From CAYVQF01 sp964454015 (GTDB taxonomy: Bacteria > Myxococcota_A > Bradymonadia > UBA4248): 64,000 bases of DNA. The position numbers and the translations under genes were made by a program. Shown in pieces: positions 26,878 to 35,700 of this stretch (position 1 is the first letter of the stretch; every line of letters starts with the position of its first letter). The stretch covers positions 7,608 to 71,607 of the forward strand of contig CAYVQF010000024.1 of assembly GCA_964454015.1 (NCBI GenBank), written 5' to 3'. The notes under the pieces were generated by a model. The model was not told the origin of the DNA. It did no database searches and worked only from the letters and a program-made list of their open reading frames with translations.

Positions 26878-29283
26878 ATGCCCAGCACTTTCGCGCTTCG
26901 TCTCCTCTCCGCCCTCTTTCTGATCGCCCTGGCCCTACCGGCCTGCGGCGACGAGAGCCAGCCAAGTCCCCCAGGCTGCGATCCCAATCCTTGCAGCGAA
27001 GCGCACCGCAGCCAGTGCAGCGTCGATAGCCAAGGGCTGCCCCGCTGCGGCTGCGATCCGGGCTTCGTCGACCGTGACGGCCGCTGTGTCGCCGCGCCCG
27101 CAGAGGACCCCTGCGACCCCAACCCCTGTGCCCTAATGGGTGGCCACCGCAGCGTGTGTGAGCCAAGGCCTGGAGGATTCACCTGCCTCTGTGATGAAGG
27201 CTATCGCGAGCATGATGGCGCCTGTGAGCCCGCTGCTGATCCCTGCGACCCCAACCCGTGCGCCGCAGACGCCGCCGGACGCAGCCTCTGCGAACGCGAT
27301 GAGGCCAACGGCTTCGTCTGCCTTTGCCCGGAGGGCACGGTCTGGCGCGACGTTCGCTGCCAGAGCGGCGCTGCCTGCGAGGCTGATCCCCTGACCATGG
27401 AGGTCACGGAGCTCGCGGCCGCTACCTTCTTCCGCGGCGTCGATCTGAGCTGGACCTTGACCCCCGACGCGTCCATCAGCGCCATCGTCGTCACCTCGCC
27501 CGTCGGCGATCTTTGGCTCACCCCGGACGCGCGCTCGGCGCGCGTCGAGCCGCTGCCCGACGGCGCTCACCTACGCGTCGACCTTCACTTGCAACGGGCC
27601 GATGGCTGCCGCTCCCCCGGTGTGGGCGTCGAGATCTCCCTCGCCACCCCGAGCCACACGGCCAACCCCAGCATCGGCCCTTACCTCACCCTGCTGCATG
27701 GCCAACGCAGCGACGGGACCGCCCAAGCCCTCGACCCCTCCCGCGCCGTTGTCGTCAACTTCGAAGCCAGCGAGACCTTCGCCGCCAAGGTCTACTATCG
27801 CCCCCTCCTCGCCGGCAGCGAGGCGCCGTGGCAAGTGGCTTACACCACTGACGATCGCCGTATCCAGCGCGCCGTCTTGGACGGCCTGAGCCCAGACAGC
27901 GCCTACCAATACCAAGTCCTGAGCGCGCCCGAGACCCCCTCTCCCGTCTTCGTGTTTCGCACGGCCGATCCCAACGCGGACCGTACCAGGCTGCTCGTCC
28001 TCGGCGACCACCAAGACGAAGAGGCGCAACAGCGTTGGGCCGAGGTGGCCGAGGAGATCGCCGCGCACCACCTCGACGACTTCGATTTCATCCTCGACAT
28101 CGGCGACATGCCCAAAGACGACGAGCGCTTCGACGACCAGCCTTACTATTGGTGGCGCGTCTTCTTCGAGAAAGGGCGCCCCCTCTTGGCGGCGAAGGTC
28201 ATCTTCCCGGCCATTGGCAACCACGACACGCCGGCCGATGCGTCCCTCGACCCGCCGCTGCCACAGTACGCCGCCAACGCCCGCGACAGCCAGAGCTTCC
28301 GCCGCTTCTTCGGCCTCTCTGCCGCCCAGAGCGACCCAGACTATTACGCGTTTCGTTGGGGCAACGGCTACGTCGTGGTGCTCAACTCGGAGATCCCCAT
28401 CTTCTACGCCCACTACCCAGAGCTCGCCTCGGGTCAGGTCGCGCGCCAATGGCAGTGGCTCGCCCAGGAGCTCGATGGCGCCGCGGCCCAGGCGAGCTGG
28501 GTCTTCGTGGCCAACCACGTGCCGCCCTTCAGCCCGGCAGGCGGCAAGGACGAGGTGCAATACGTCCGCCCCATGACCCCCTACCTCGAGGGCAAAGTCG
28601 ACTGGCATTTTTCAGGACACGTCCACCTCTACCAGCGGGTGCGCCCCATCATCGCCGCAGCGTCCTCCTTCGAGTATCGCAAGGAATACGGGCGCGCTCC
28701 TGCACAGGGGCTTGGCTATCTCGTGGTGCCGCCTGCCGGGCAGTGGCCCCGCTACGCTTCATTGCCAGCCATGGAGCTGGAGCTCGCCGCTTACCCGCAA
28801 GACCAAGGGGACACGGCCTATGAGACGGGCTTCGCCATCGTCGAGACCGCGGGCGATACTTTCCAGCTCAGGGTCTATGGGATGGGCGACGTCGACGCGC
28901 GCAATAGCAGCGGCTATGGCGACGACGGCGGCAAGCGCTTGCTCGACAGCCTCTCCTACACGCGTCGCCCCCAAGCCCGCTCGAGCGTATTTCCCATGTG
29001 CTACTACCGCGGCACGAGCAACGGCTGGAGGAGAACCGCCATGACCCTCGTCGAGGACCACACCTGGGAGATCGTCGTCCTCTTCACCCCCGGCGAGGGC
29101 GATGCCAGCTTCAAATTCTTCAGCGATCACGGGGGTGAGAAGTGGTACGGCGACGATGACGGCGATGGCAAGGCCCACAGCAATGAACAGCGCAACATCG
29201 CCGTCACTGGCGGACCGGGCAGCTACCGCATCCGCTTCCATGATCAGAGTCGGGTCTATGCCGTGACCAAGATCGACGGCTGA
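26878..29283 (+). CDS. EGF-like repeat lipoprotein with metallophosphoesterase (purple acid phosphatase-like) domain
   Basis: 801 residues. ATG 26878 has GGAG seven bases upstream. Signal with lipobox LPAC. Residues about 30-130 hold three EGF-like units marked by CDPNPC and CxCxxGF patterns. A fibronectin-like N-domain (about 170-340) carries VNFEASETFAAKVYYRPLL and LSPDSAYQYQVL, as in purple acid phosphatases. The calcineurin-like core follows: GDHQDE at 376, GDMPKDD at 409, GNHD at 447-450, NHVPP at 546, GHVH at 580-583, so all metal ligand motifs are present, although the first normally reads GDxQ. The last about 100 residues (YRGTSNGWRRTAMTLVEDHTW) resemble a starch-binding-type beta-domain. 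It probably hydrolyses phosphate esters outside the cell; substrate unknown. Confidence 0.85.
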   Translation: MPSTFALRLLSALFLIALALPACGDESQPSPPGCDPNPCSEAHRSQCSVDSQGLPRCGCDPGFVDRDGRCVAAPAEDPCDPNPCALMGGHRSVCEPRPGGFTCLCDEGYREHDGACEPAADPCDPNPCAADAAGRSLCERDEANGFVCLCPEGTVWRDVRCQSGAACEADPLTMEVTELAAATFFRGVDLSWTLTPDASISAIVVTSPVGDLWLTPDARSARVEPLPDGAHLRVDLHLQRADGCRSPGVGVEISLATPSHTANPSIGPYLTLLHGQRSDGTAQALDPSRAVVVNFEASETFAAKVYYRPLLAGSEAPWQVAYTTDDRRIQRAVLDGLSPDSAYQYQVLSAPETPSPVFVFRTADPNADRTRLLVLGDHQDEEAQQRWAEVAEEIAAHHLDDFDFILDIGDMPKDDERFDDQPYYWWRVFFEKGRPLLAAKVIFPAIGNHDTPADASLDPPLPQYAANARDSQSFRRFFGLSAAQSDPDYYAFRWGNGYVVVLNSEIPIFYAHYPELASGQVARQWQWLAQELDGAAAQASWVFVANHVPPFSPAGGKDEVQYVRPMTPYLEGKVDWHFSGHVHLYQRVRPIIAAASSFEYRKEYGRAPAQGLGYLVVPPAGQWPRYASLPAMELELAAYPQDQGDTAYETGFAIVETAGDTFQLRVYGMGDVDARNSSGYGDDGGKRLLDSLSYTRRPQARSSVFPMCYYRGTSNGWRRTAMTLVEDHTWEIVVLFTPGEGDASFKFFSDHGGEKWYGDDDGDGKAHSNEQRNIAVTGGPGSYRIRFHDQSRVYAVTKIDG

Positions 29284-29356
29284 GTTGGGGGTGGCTTCGT
29301 GCCGGCCCGGTTGGGGCCGTTGAACCTTGGCTGGCGGGGGCGCGGAGCTCTGGCGC

Positions 29357-32057
29357 CTACTGGGCGGTGTACTCGACGTTGGGCCAATACGACGAGCCGT
29401 CGGCATGGATGAAGCTGCCGAAGGGGTAGCCGAGGTAGATGGTCGCGCAGGTCGAGCAGAGCTTGAACTGAACGATGGCGGAGTAGTTCGGCCACGCGAC
29501 CTCGGTGACCGTGCCCTGGCTGACCTGGTTGCCGTCGATCCACCGAGTCCAGGTACCATCGGCGCGGAAGCGGTAGCGCGAGTGATGCAGGGCGAAGCTG
29601 GCGTCGAAGTAGGTCCCGTCCCAGTTGCGCCCGGTGGTGCTGAAGTTGGAGAGCAATTGGCCAACGGTGGGATTGTTGAAGCGCACTGTGGTGGTTTGCC
29701 CGGCGACTACGCTGGCAGTGCCTGTGAGGGTGAACCAGGGCTCGCGGTTGCCGCTCCCATCGTAGAAGCCAACGGCGAGATCATAGTTCACCGAGCCGGG
29801 AGTGCGCACGAAGTCGGCTGAGGCGCCCGCAGGGAGCACGTAGGGATAGGCCACCTCTTCGACACCACCGATCCTGAGGCGGATCATGTCGTAGCGGGTG
29901 GCGTTTTCGACACGCAGCACGCCCGTGAGGGTTGGGCGGCTGACGGTGATACAGACCGGTTCGCTCCATATCCCCGGGTAGGCAGACATCCGGTAGCAGT
30001 AGGTCCCCGAGGGCTTATTCTTGAACGTCCAGGAGGTGTTCGTCGGACTGGGATTGACTTGGTAGCTCACGGGGTTGGTGAAGGTCGTGTTGGGCGCCTC
30101 TTGGATGGTGGCTGGCGTGGCGCAGAGCGAGCCGCTGATGGTCCACGAGAGTTTATAGGTGCCGGTTGAGCTCGTCGCGGGGAGCGAGAGGGTCGGCACG
30201 CACGCGATGGAGGTGGTTTGGGCGCTGGCGACATTGGAGTAGGCCGAGACGCCGCCAGCGTTGAACGCGCGCACCCGATAGTAATAGGTCGTCGAGTGGG
30301 CCAGGCCTAGGTCATCGTAGGTCAGCGAGCTGCCGGGCCCAGCGATGCCCACCTCCGAAAAGGGCCCGCTGGAGGAGGTGCCTCGCTCGATCCGGAAGCC
30401 GTCCTCGCCGGTCTGGGCGTGGGACCAGCTCAAGCGGATGCTCGAGGAGTTGGAGCCCGCCGTGGCGCTCAGCCCCGTCGGCGCCGCCGGGGCGGCAGGG
30501 AGGGTGGTGGCATTGGCGACGTTGGAGTAGGCCGAGTCGCCCGCGCTGTTGGTGGCCCGTACCCGGAAGTAATAGGTCGTCCCTCGCGTCAGGTTGCTGG
30601 CGGTGTACGTGCGGACGTTGGCTGCCACCGTGCCAACTTGGGTGAAGCCCGAGCTCGCGCTTAGGCTGCGCTCGATCTTGAATCCCGTTTCGTTGTTGGC
30701 GTTGTCGACCCAGGCGAGGACGATGCTCGGGTTATCGGGTTGGGCGAGGGCGTTGAGGCTCGTGGGGGCGCCAGGAAGCTGGGTGATGCACTGGCCGCTG
30801 GCGTTGCAGCTCTGGCCGGTGGCGCAGCCCGGGGGACACTGGCCGCCACAGCCGTCGGGGCCGCAGCTCTTGCCGGCGCACTGGGGCACGCAGANNNNNN
30901 NNNNNNNNNNNNNNNNNNNNNNNNNNNNNNNNNNNNNNNNNNNNNNNNNNNNNNNNNNNNNNNNNNNNNNNNNNNNNNNNNNNNNNNNNNNNNNAGACGC
31001 ACTGGCCGCTGGCGTTGCAGCTCTGTCCCGCGGCGCAGCCCGGGGGGCAGTGGCCGCCACAGCCGTCGGGGCCGCAGCTCTTGCCGGCGCACTGGGGCAC
31101 GCAGACGCACTGGCCGCTGGCGTTGCAGCTCTGTCCCGCGGCGCAGCCCGGGGGGCACTGGCCGCCACAGCCGTCGGGGCCGCAGCTCTTGCCGGCGCAT
31201 TGGGGCACGCAGACGCACTGGCCGTTCTCATCGCAGCTCTGGCCGGTGGCGCAGCCCGGGGGACACTGGCCGCCACAGCCGTCGGGTCCGCAGCTCTTGC
31301 CGGCGCACTGGGGCACGCAGACGCACTGGCCGTTCTCATCGCAGCTCTGGCCGGTGGCGCAGCCCGGGGGGCAGTGGCCGCCACAGCCGTCGGGTCCGCA
31401 GCTCTTGCCGGCGCACTGGGGGGTGCAAGTGACGCACTGGCCGTTCTCATCGCAGCTCTGGCCGGTGGCGCAGCCTGGGGAGCAGTGGCCGCCGCAGCCG
31501 TCGGGGCCGCAACTCTTGCCGGCGCACTGGGGGGTGCAAGTGGCGCACTGGCCGTTCTCATCGCAGCTCTGGCCGGTGGCGCAGCCCGGGGGGCACTGGC
31601 CGCCGCAGCGGTCCGGCCCGCAGCTTTTGCCGGCGCACTGGGGGGTGCAGTTGAGATCGATACAGACTTTGTACTCGATGTCGCAGTACCGGCTGGCGCA
31701 ATCTTGGTCGACATTGCACGTGAGTCCCACAGCGCAGCCGGGACATGAGCCGCCACAATCGACGTGTAGCTCATCACCGTTGAGGACGCCGTCTTCACAG
31801 CTTGGAGCCAGACACACGCCTCGCTCGACGTCGCACACCCCACTTTCGCACTCGCTCGGACCGGTGCACTCCGGATCGATGTGGGTTTCGGGCGCCACCT
31901 CGGCCACCTCGGCCACCTCGGCGATCTCGCCTTGTTCATTGTAATCGCCTTCGTCCGGGCTTTGGTCTAGCTCCGCAGACTCGCCACCACAACTCATCAG
32001 CGCGAGCAGAAGGCTCGCAACTACGCACATGCTCCACACGTTCATGTCCCGTTTCAC
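29357..32057 (-). CDS. Large Cys-rich repeat and fibronectin type III lipoprotein (interrupted by a scaffold gap)
   Basis: Start GTG 32057 is preferred: AGGAGG lies five bases upstream, and the resulting MKRDMNVWSMCVVASLL signal is better than ATG 32045, four codons in. Lipobox LMSC. An acidic linker follows, then SGVCDVERGVC and CEDGVLNGDELHVDCGGSC units, then a tandem array of about 37-residue units with CxPQCAGKSCGPDGCGGxC and CATGQSC (six units before the gap, at least three after). After it come two fibronectin type III domains (YYFRVRATNSAGDSAYSNV; YYYRVRAFNAGGVSAYSNV) and a beta-rich C-terminus. The frame before and after the 100 N at 30895-30994 differs (2701 bases in total, not a multiple of three), so the gap length is wrong. 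One gene is assumed. Surface adhesion or binding role is an inference. Confidence 0.78.
30786..31655. repeat. Tandem array of about 105-111-base units encoding Cys-rich repeats
   Basis: Each unit encodes the motif CAGKSCGPDGCGGQCPPGCATGQSC with minor variation (NASGQC or DENGQC ends). The units are almost identical in DNA, and the assembly breaks inside them at 30895-30994, so the true copy number is unknown. The near identity implies recent amplification or gene conversion. Confidence 0.85.
30895..30994. other. Scaffold gap of 100 N
   Basis: Exactly 100 N, a standard filler for an unknown distance, placed within the Cys-rich repeat array. Confidence 0.99.
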
Positions 32058-32476
32058 ACCTGCCTCCTGTTTACGATTGGGGCGTCCGCAATCCAACGGT
32101 TGCGCCCCAGGTCAGCGAATCAAAGCGCTCGGATGATCAATTATCGAAAGCGACACGAGTCAAAGTCGTCCACTGCTTCGCCCACTCTTGGATGCCAGTG
32201 GAGTGACCTGTTCTTGATCGACAAGCAAGATGAAGCGAAATCCCAATAGAGGGGGACAGCGGCAGCGCCCACTCACACTTCGAAGGGATAGGGCAACGCT
32301 ACAAGGTGACAGAAAAATGAGCAAGCCTGTGAAAGTCAGCGCACAGGGCGATCGCGTTTCACAAATCTATCCCCATCGAAGATGGCGGATAGGTTCCGGC
32401 CTCGCCCAAGGGCGCGACCGGTGTCTGGCCCCATCTGCGGGTGTCTTAGAATACCGATAGAAGCGGGAGCTTCTTC
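32058..32476. other. Intergenic region (419 bases) without a recognisable gene
   Basis: Between the start of the Cys-rich/fibronectin gene and the hydrolase stop. No convincing coding sequence. It contains a solitary, diverged copy of the REP-like element described at 41597-41757 (bases 32407-32448), directly downstream of the hydrolase gene's stop. Confidence 0.5.
32407..32448. repeat. Solitary diverged REP-like element
   Basis: Compared with the tandem units at 41597-41757, the order GACC..TGTC..GGCCC..CTGCGGGTGTCTTA is kept with a few mismatches (TGTCTGGCCCC for TGTCGGCCC). The left half of the hairpin is degraded. Confidence 0.55.
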
Positions 32477-33124
32477 TCATTGCTTTCGCGGGGCGTCGGC
32501 GGCCTGCAGGATATCAGCGAGGGTCGCGGAGAACGCGTCGGGACGTTCCAGCATCGGGAAGTGCGAAGTCCCCGGTACGGTGTGAACGTCGTGGCCAGAG
32601 CTGGCCGGGACGCCGGCCATTTCTCCCAGCGAGGCTGCCGAATAGGCGTCGGAGCGTCCGCCATAGATGTAGGTGGCGCGCGTTGTGAGGAGGCGCTCGG
32701 GCCACTGCGGGAGATCCTCCGATGCGGCAAGCTGGCGCAAGATGGGGAAGCGCGGTCGTTCCTCGGCCAGCATCGTCGCGACGCGGTCACGCAGCGCAGG
32801 TGCTGGCTGCCACACATGATTGCGGAAAAAGGGGTGGGGCGTGACGAGGAAGGTGTCGACGATGACGAGGCGCCAATCGGGCGGGGCTTGCAGGTGGCTG
32901 CGCAGGTGGAGGGCGATCAATCCACCCAAGCTGTGGCCGACCACGAAGTGCGGACGATGCGCGGCGATTTCGTTTGCGAGCCACCTTGCCCCGTCGTCGT
33001 AGGAGGCAATCTCTTCGGGCCAGGGCCAGTCCAGGGCGAGCACCTCAATGCCCTGGAGGAAGGTCCTCGCCTCGTCCCAGATCTCCGAACGACAGCACAA
33101 TCCCGGGACGAAGAGGCCCTTCAC
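32477..33124 (-). CDS. Alpha/beta-fold hydrolase
   Basis: 215 residues, GTG start at 33124 with GGGAG upstream. Hallmarks: GLFVPGLCCRS at the N-terminus (oxyanion area), HSLGGLIAL with nucleophile Ser65 in the elbow GHSLGG, a C-terminal YIYGGRSDAYS with the likely acid, and VPGTSHFPMLERPDAF with the catalytic His before FPMLE. Small size is typical of MhpC/YbfF-type esterases. No signal peptide, so cytoplasmic. Substrate unknown. The stretch up to 33354 (about 230 bases) contains only G-rich sequence. Confidence 0.85.
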   Translation of the reverse strand: MKGLFVPGLCCRSEIWDEARTFLQGIEVLALDWPWPEEIASYDDGARWLANEIAAHRPHFVVGHSLGGLIALHLRSHLQAPPDWRLVIVDTFLVTPHPFFRNHVWQPAPALRDRVATMLAEERPRFPILRQLAASEDLPQWPERLLTTRATYIYGGRSDAYSAASLGEMAGVPASSGHDVHTVPGTSHFPMLERPDAFSATLADILQAADAPRKQ

Positions 33125-33353
33125 GCTCTCCCCCAGGGGGCGTTGTTTTCTTGCAATATGAGGATGAGAACCGGCAATGGCTGCAATTTCACGGGGGGAC
33201 TCTCCCAGGGAGGCGCGTGAATTTTTGGGGGGCTAGCACTGCTTTGCGAGGGCGTCCATCCGCCTTCGCTGGGGCCGGCTGGAGGTCAAAAGCCCCCCGT
33301 GGCAGGATAGTTGTCGTGAGGGGTGACGAGTTGTCGCCACGGGGTGCTTTGCG

Positions 33354-34499
33354 TCATGGCGTGTCCTCCTCGGCGTCGATAGTCGGTGTTCTTTTGGGAA
33401 TGTCTTGCACATTGCCTGTCAGCGCCAGATCTTCCCTGTCGATTACCTCTCGGTCAAAGGTCGCATGCTCACCCTGTTTCCGAGCACGGGCGTAGGCGAT
33501 GCTCTCACTGAGCTTGCGCTCGAGCAAGGCTCGCGGCGGCAGCTCGCTCAGGTAGCTCGCGACGCGCAGGGAACCGCGGTTGAGCTCCAGCAACTCGACT
33601 TGCTCTTCGTTCTTGTCGGCGCAGAGAATCAGCCCCAGAGGCGGGTTTTCGTGGGGCTGCCGCTCATAGCGTTCGAGCCAGCGCAGATACAGCTCCATCT
33701 GGCCCTTGTCACGGGCGTCGAAGCGCCCCAGCTTCAGTTCGATGGCCACGAGCGCGCGCAAGGGCCGATGAAAGAAGAGCAGGTCGAGGTAGAAGTCGTC
33801 TGCGCCGATGGACATGCGCTTTTGGCGGGCGACGAAGCTGAAGCCCGTTCCCAGCTCGAGCAGAAATGTCTCGAGTTCTCGCAGGATGGCGGCTTCCATC
33901 TGGTCCTCGGAGAAGTCACGTGGGAGCTTCAGAAAGTCGAGCACGTAGGGATCGCGAAAGACCAGCTCGGGCGTCATCTTCCCCTCTGCACTGAGCGCGT
34001 CGAGAGTCTGCGCGATGACCGCGTCAGGTTGTTTGGCAATGGCCGTGCGCTCGAAGAGCATGCCGTTCATCTTGTCTTTGAGGGTGCGGGTGCTCCAACG
34101 CTCGATACGGCACAGCTCAGTGTAGAAGTGGCGCTTCAGCGGGTCGTTGATAGTGATGATCTCGCGCAGGTGGGTCCAGCTCAATTGTGGCCGCAGTGCG
34201 GCCACAATCTCCGGGTCGGGGAAATGCTCCGCGAACCGCATCATCCGGTAGAGGCTGCTCTTGTCGAAGCCGCGACCGAAATCTGCCGACAGAGCCCGAG
34301 CGACCTCGGCGACCACCTGCTGGCCGTATGCCGCCCGCTCGTCCCCGAGCACCTCCTCGCTCAACCGCCTACCGACTTGCCAGTAGAGCCAGACGAGCTC
34401 GCTGTTGACCGTCTGTGCGACCCGACCCCGGGTTTGCTCAATGAGCTTGCGCAACTCGCCGACGAGCGCGTCCGAGGTGGCAGGGCTATGTTCGCTCAT
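33354..34499 (-). CDS. PDDEXK nuclease of the YhcG/DUF1016 family
   Basis: 381 residues. Two ATG codons occur at 34502 and 34499; AGGAGG ends just one base before the first, so 34499 is the better-spaced start. The N-terminal DUF1016 half has LYWQVGRRLSEEVLG and FGRGFDKSSLYRMMRFAEHFP; the C-terminal half has the nuclease core FYLDLLFFHRPLRALVAIELKLG, with D, E-x-K residues of the PD-(D/E)XK fold, and YLRWLERYERQPHENPPLGLILCADKN. In related systems (YhcG, RpnC-like) these proteins cut DNA and often travel with restriction-modification or recombination genes. Here only remnants flank it, so a defence or recombination role is an inference. Confidence 0.82.
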   Translation of the reverse strand: MSEHSPATSDALVGELRKLIEQTRGRVAQTVNSELVWLYWQVGRRLSEEVLGDERAAYGQQVVAEVARALSADFGRGFDKSSLYRMMRFAEHFPDPEIVAALRPQLSWTHLREIITINDPLKRHFYTELCRIERWSTRTLKDKMNGMLFERTAIAKQPDAVIAQTLDALSAEGKMTPELVFRDPYVLDFLKLPRDFSEDQMEAAILRELETFLLELGTGFSFVARQKRMSIGADDFYLDLLFFHRPLRALVAIELKLGRFDARDKGQMELYLRWLERYERQPHENPPLGLILCADKNEEQVELLELNRGSLRVASYLSELPPRALLERKLSESIAYARARKQGEHATFDREVIDREDLALTGNVQDIPKRTPTIDAEEDTP

Positions 34500-34507
34500 C
34501 ATTCCTC

Positions 34508-34762
34508 CTAGAACATCTTGCGCTGCATGCTTTGCCCTTCGTCTTCCTTGGTGGGTGCCGGCAGCGAGCGCGAGCCGACCAGGAAGTTCTCGTAGACTCC
34601 GCGCTCTTTGTCACCCGGTGGCAGCACGTCGACGATGCTCTGGGCGAGGCGCTGCATCCGGTCGGCGGCGCCCTGCGGGAGCGCCAGCGCGAAAAGTGCG
34701 GCTTTGGCAAGCAGGGCCTGCCGGGTGGCAGCCGCAGACGGGCTCGTCTGGGCGCGAGGATC
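34508..34762 (-). pseudogene. Uncharacterised C-terminal gene fragment
   Basis: On the minus strand a frame is open from 34762 to TAG at 34508-34510, giving about 84 residues with a plausible protein composition (QALLAKAALFALALPQGAAD, then LAQSIVDVLPPGDKERGVYENFLVGSRSL). There is no convincing upstream start, and a stop lies at 34763-34765, so it may be the tail of a degraded gene, or a short gene from the internal ATG in DRMQRL. It ends just 8 bases before the YhcG start, so both may once have been one operon. No family recognised. Confidence 0.4.
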
Positions 34763-34890
34763 TCACCTCGCCCGAGCTCTCGACGAGGCGCACCGTTTGA
34801 GAGTGTGGTTGCAAGAAGAAGAACACCCAGGGTTCCGGGAAATCGGGGTGACAGGGCGACTTGAGCCAGGCGCGCGCGCATTCGTGAGGC

Positions 34891-35700
34891 TTAGGGCTGC
34901 TCTTCGTGCACCTCGGCCTGGGCCCGCGCCGCCTGGCGGGCTCTGCACAGCTTCAGGGCGGGCGCTAGCAGGCTGGGTCCCAAGAGGGCCCCAGGGACGG
35001 AGCCAAGCAGGAGGAGGGCCAGCAGGGGCCAGTCCAGGGCGTGGCTGCCCCAGGAGGGGAGGGTGGCGGCGATGGCCATGGGGGCCATGAGGGCGATGGA
35101 GGTGCCGATGGCGACGGGGGCAGGGTAGCCCAAGAGGGCCGTGAGCACGGGAACGGTGAGGAGACCGCCACCGAGGGACAAGAGCCCAGCCAGCAAACCA
35201 GCGCCGAGGCCGGTGAGCACAAGGGCTGCGGTCTGGAAGCCCTGGGGAAAGGGGCTTGCCGCAGGGCTCTGGGAGGGCCCAAGGCTTCGCCGTCGCCAGC
35301 GGCTTCCACGACGCCAGAGGGCGGCCAGGACGATGGCAGCCATCAGGACGATGAAAATGAGGCGCAGGGCGGCGTCGAGGCTCGTGGGCCAGCGCGCATG
35401 GAGCCCATGGAGGAGGAGCCGGCCGCCGTAGGAGGCCGGGAGCGCGGCGATGAGCATGGTCAGGGCGACACGGAGGTGGAGGTGACCGAGGCGATGGTGG
35501 CGGAAGGTGCCGATGAGGGCCATGCCGATCATCGCTGCCAAGGTGGTGCTGATGGCGGTGGTAGGGCTGGTTCCGCAGAGCAAGGTGAGGGTCGAGACCA
35601 AGAGCAGGCTACCTCCGAGGCCGCTGATGGTGCTGAAGACGCCGACCGAGAAGGCGCAGAGGGGAAGCACGATGACTTGGAAGGTCGGGTCAATGAGCAT
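34891..35700 (-). CDS. TauE/SafE-family membrane exporter
   Basis: 269 residues. ATG 35700 chosen; the AGGAG site is further away than usual (about 12 bases), and an upstream TTG would overlap the radical SAM gene more. Hydrophobic segments fill the protein, with the family pattern GVFSTISGLGGSLLLVSTLTLL and a repeat GLGAGLLAGLLSLGGGLLTVPVLTALLG in the second half, both being the internal glycine-rich repeats of TauE/SafE sulfite or sulfonate exporters. About eight membrane spans. Its start overlaps the radical SAM gene's stop by 11 bases, so both are probably co-translated. Substrate is not known. Confidence 0.82.
   Translation of the reverse strand: MLIDPTFQVIVLPLCAFSVGVFSTISGLGGSLLLVSTLTLLCGTSPTTAISTTLAAMIGMALIGTFRHHRLGHLHLRVALTMLIAALPASYGGRLLLHGLHARWPTSLDAALRLIFIVLMAAIVLAALWRRGSRWRRRSLGPSQSPAASPFPQGFQTAALVLTGLGAGLLAGLLSLGGGLLTVPVLTALLGYPAPVAIGTSIALMAPMAIAATLPSWGSHALDWPLLALLLLGSVPGALLGPSLLAPALKLCRARQAARAQAEVHEEQP

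Noticed and set aside
27571..28608. 345-codon reverse frame inside the metallophosphatase gene
   Set aside because: Valine/Gly/Arg-rich antisense shadow of a gene with all catalytic motifs.
30786..31655. Possible CRISPR array (evenly spaced repeats)
   Set aside because: The units are coding, about 105-111 bases long without unique spacers, and translate into a Cys-rich repeat protein.
34532..34864. Forward frame of 110 codons
   Set aside because: Arg-rich, no start signal; the reverse frame 34508-34762 looks more like protein.
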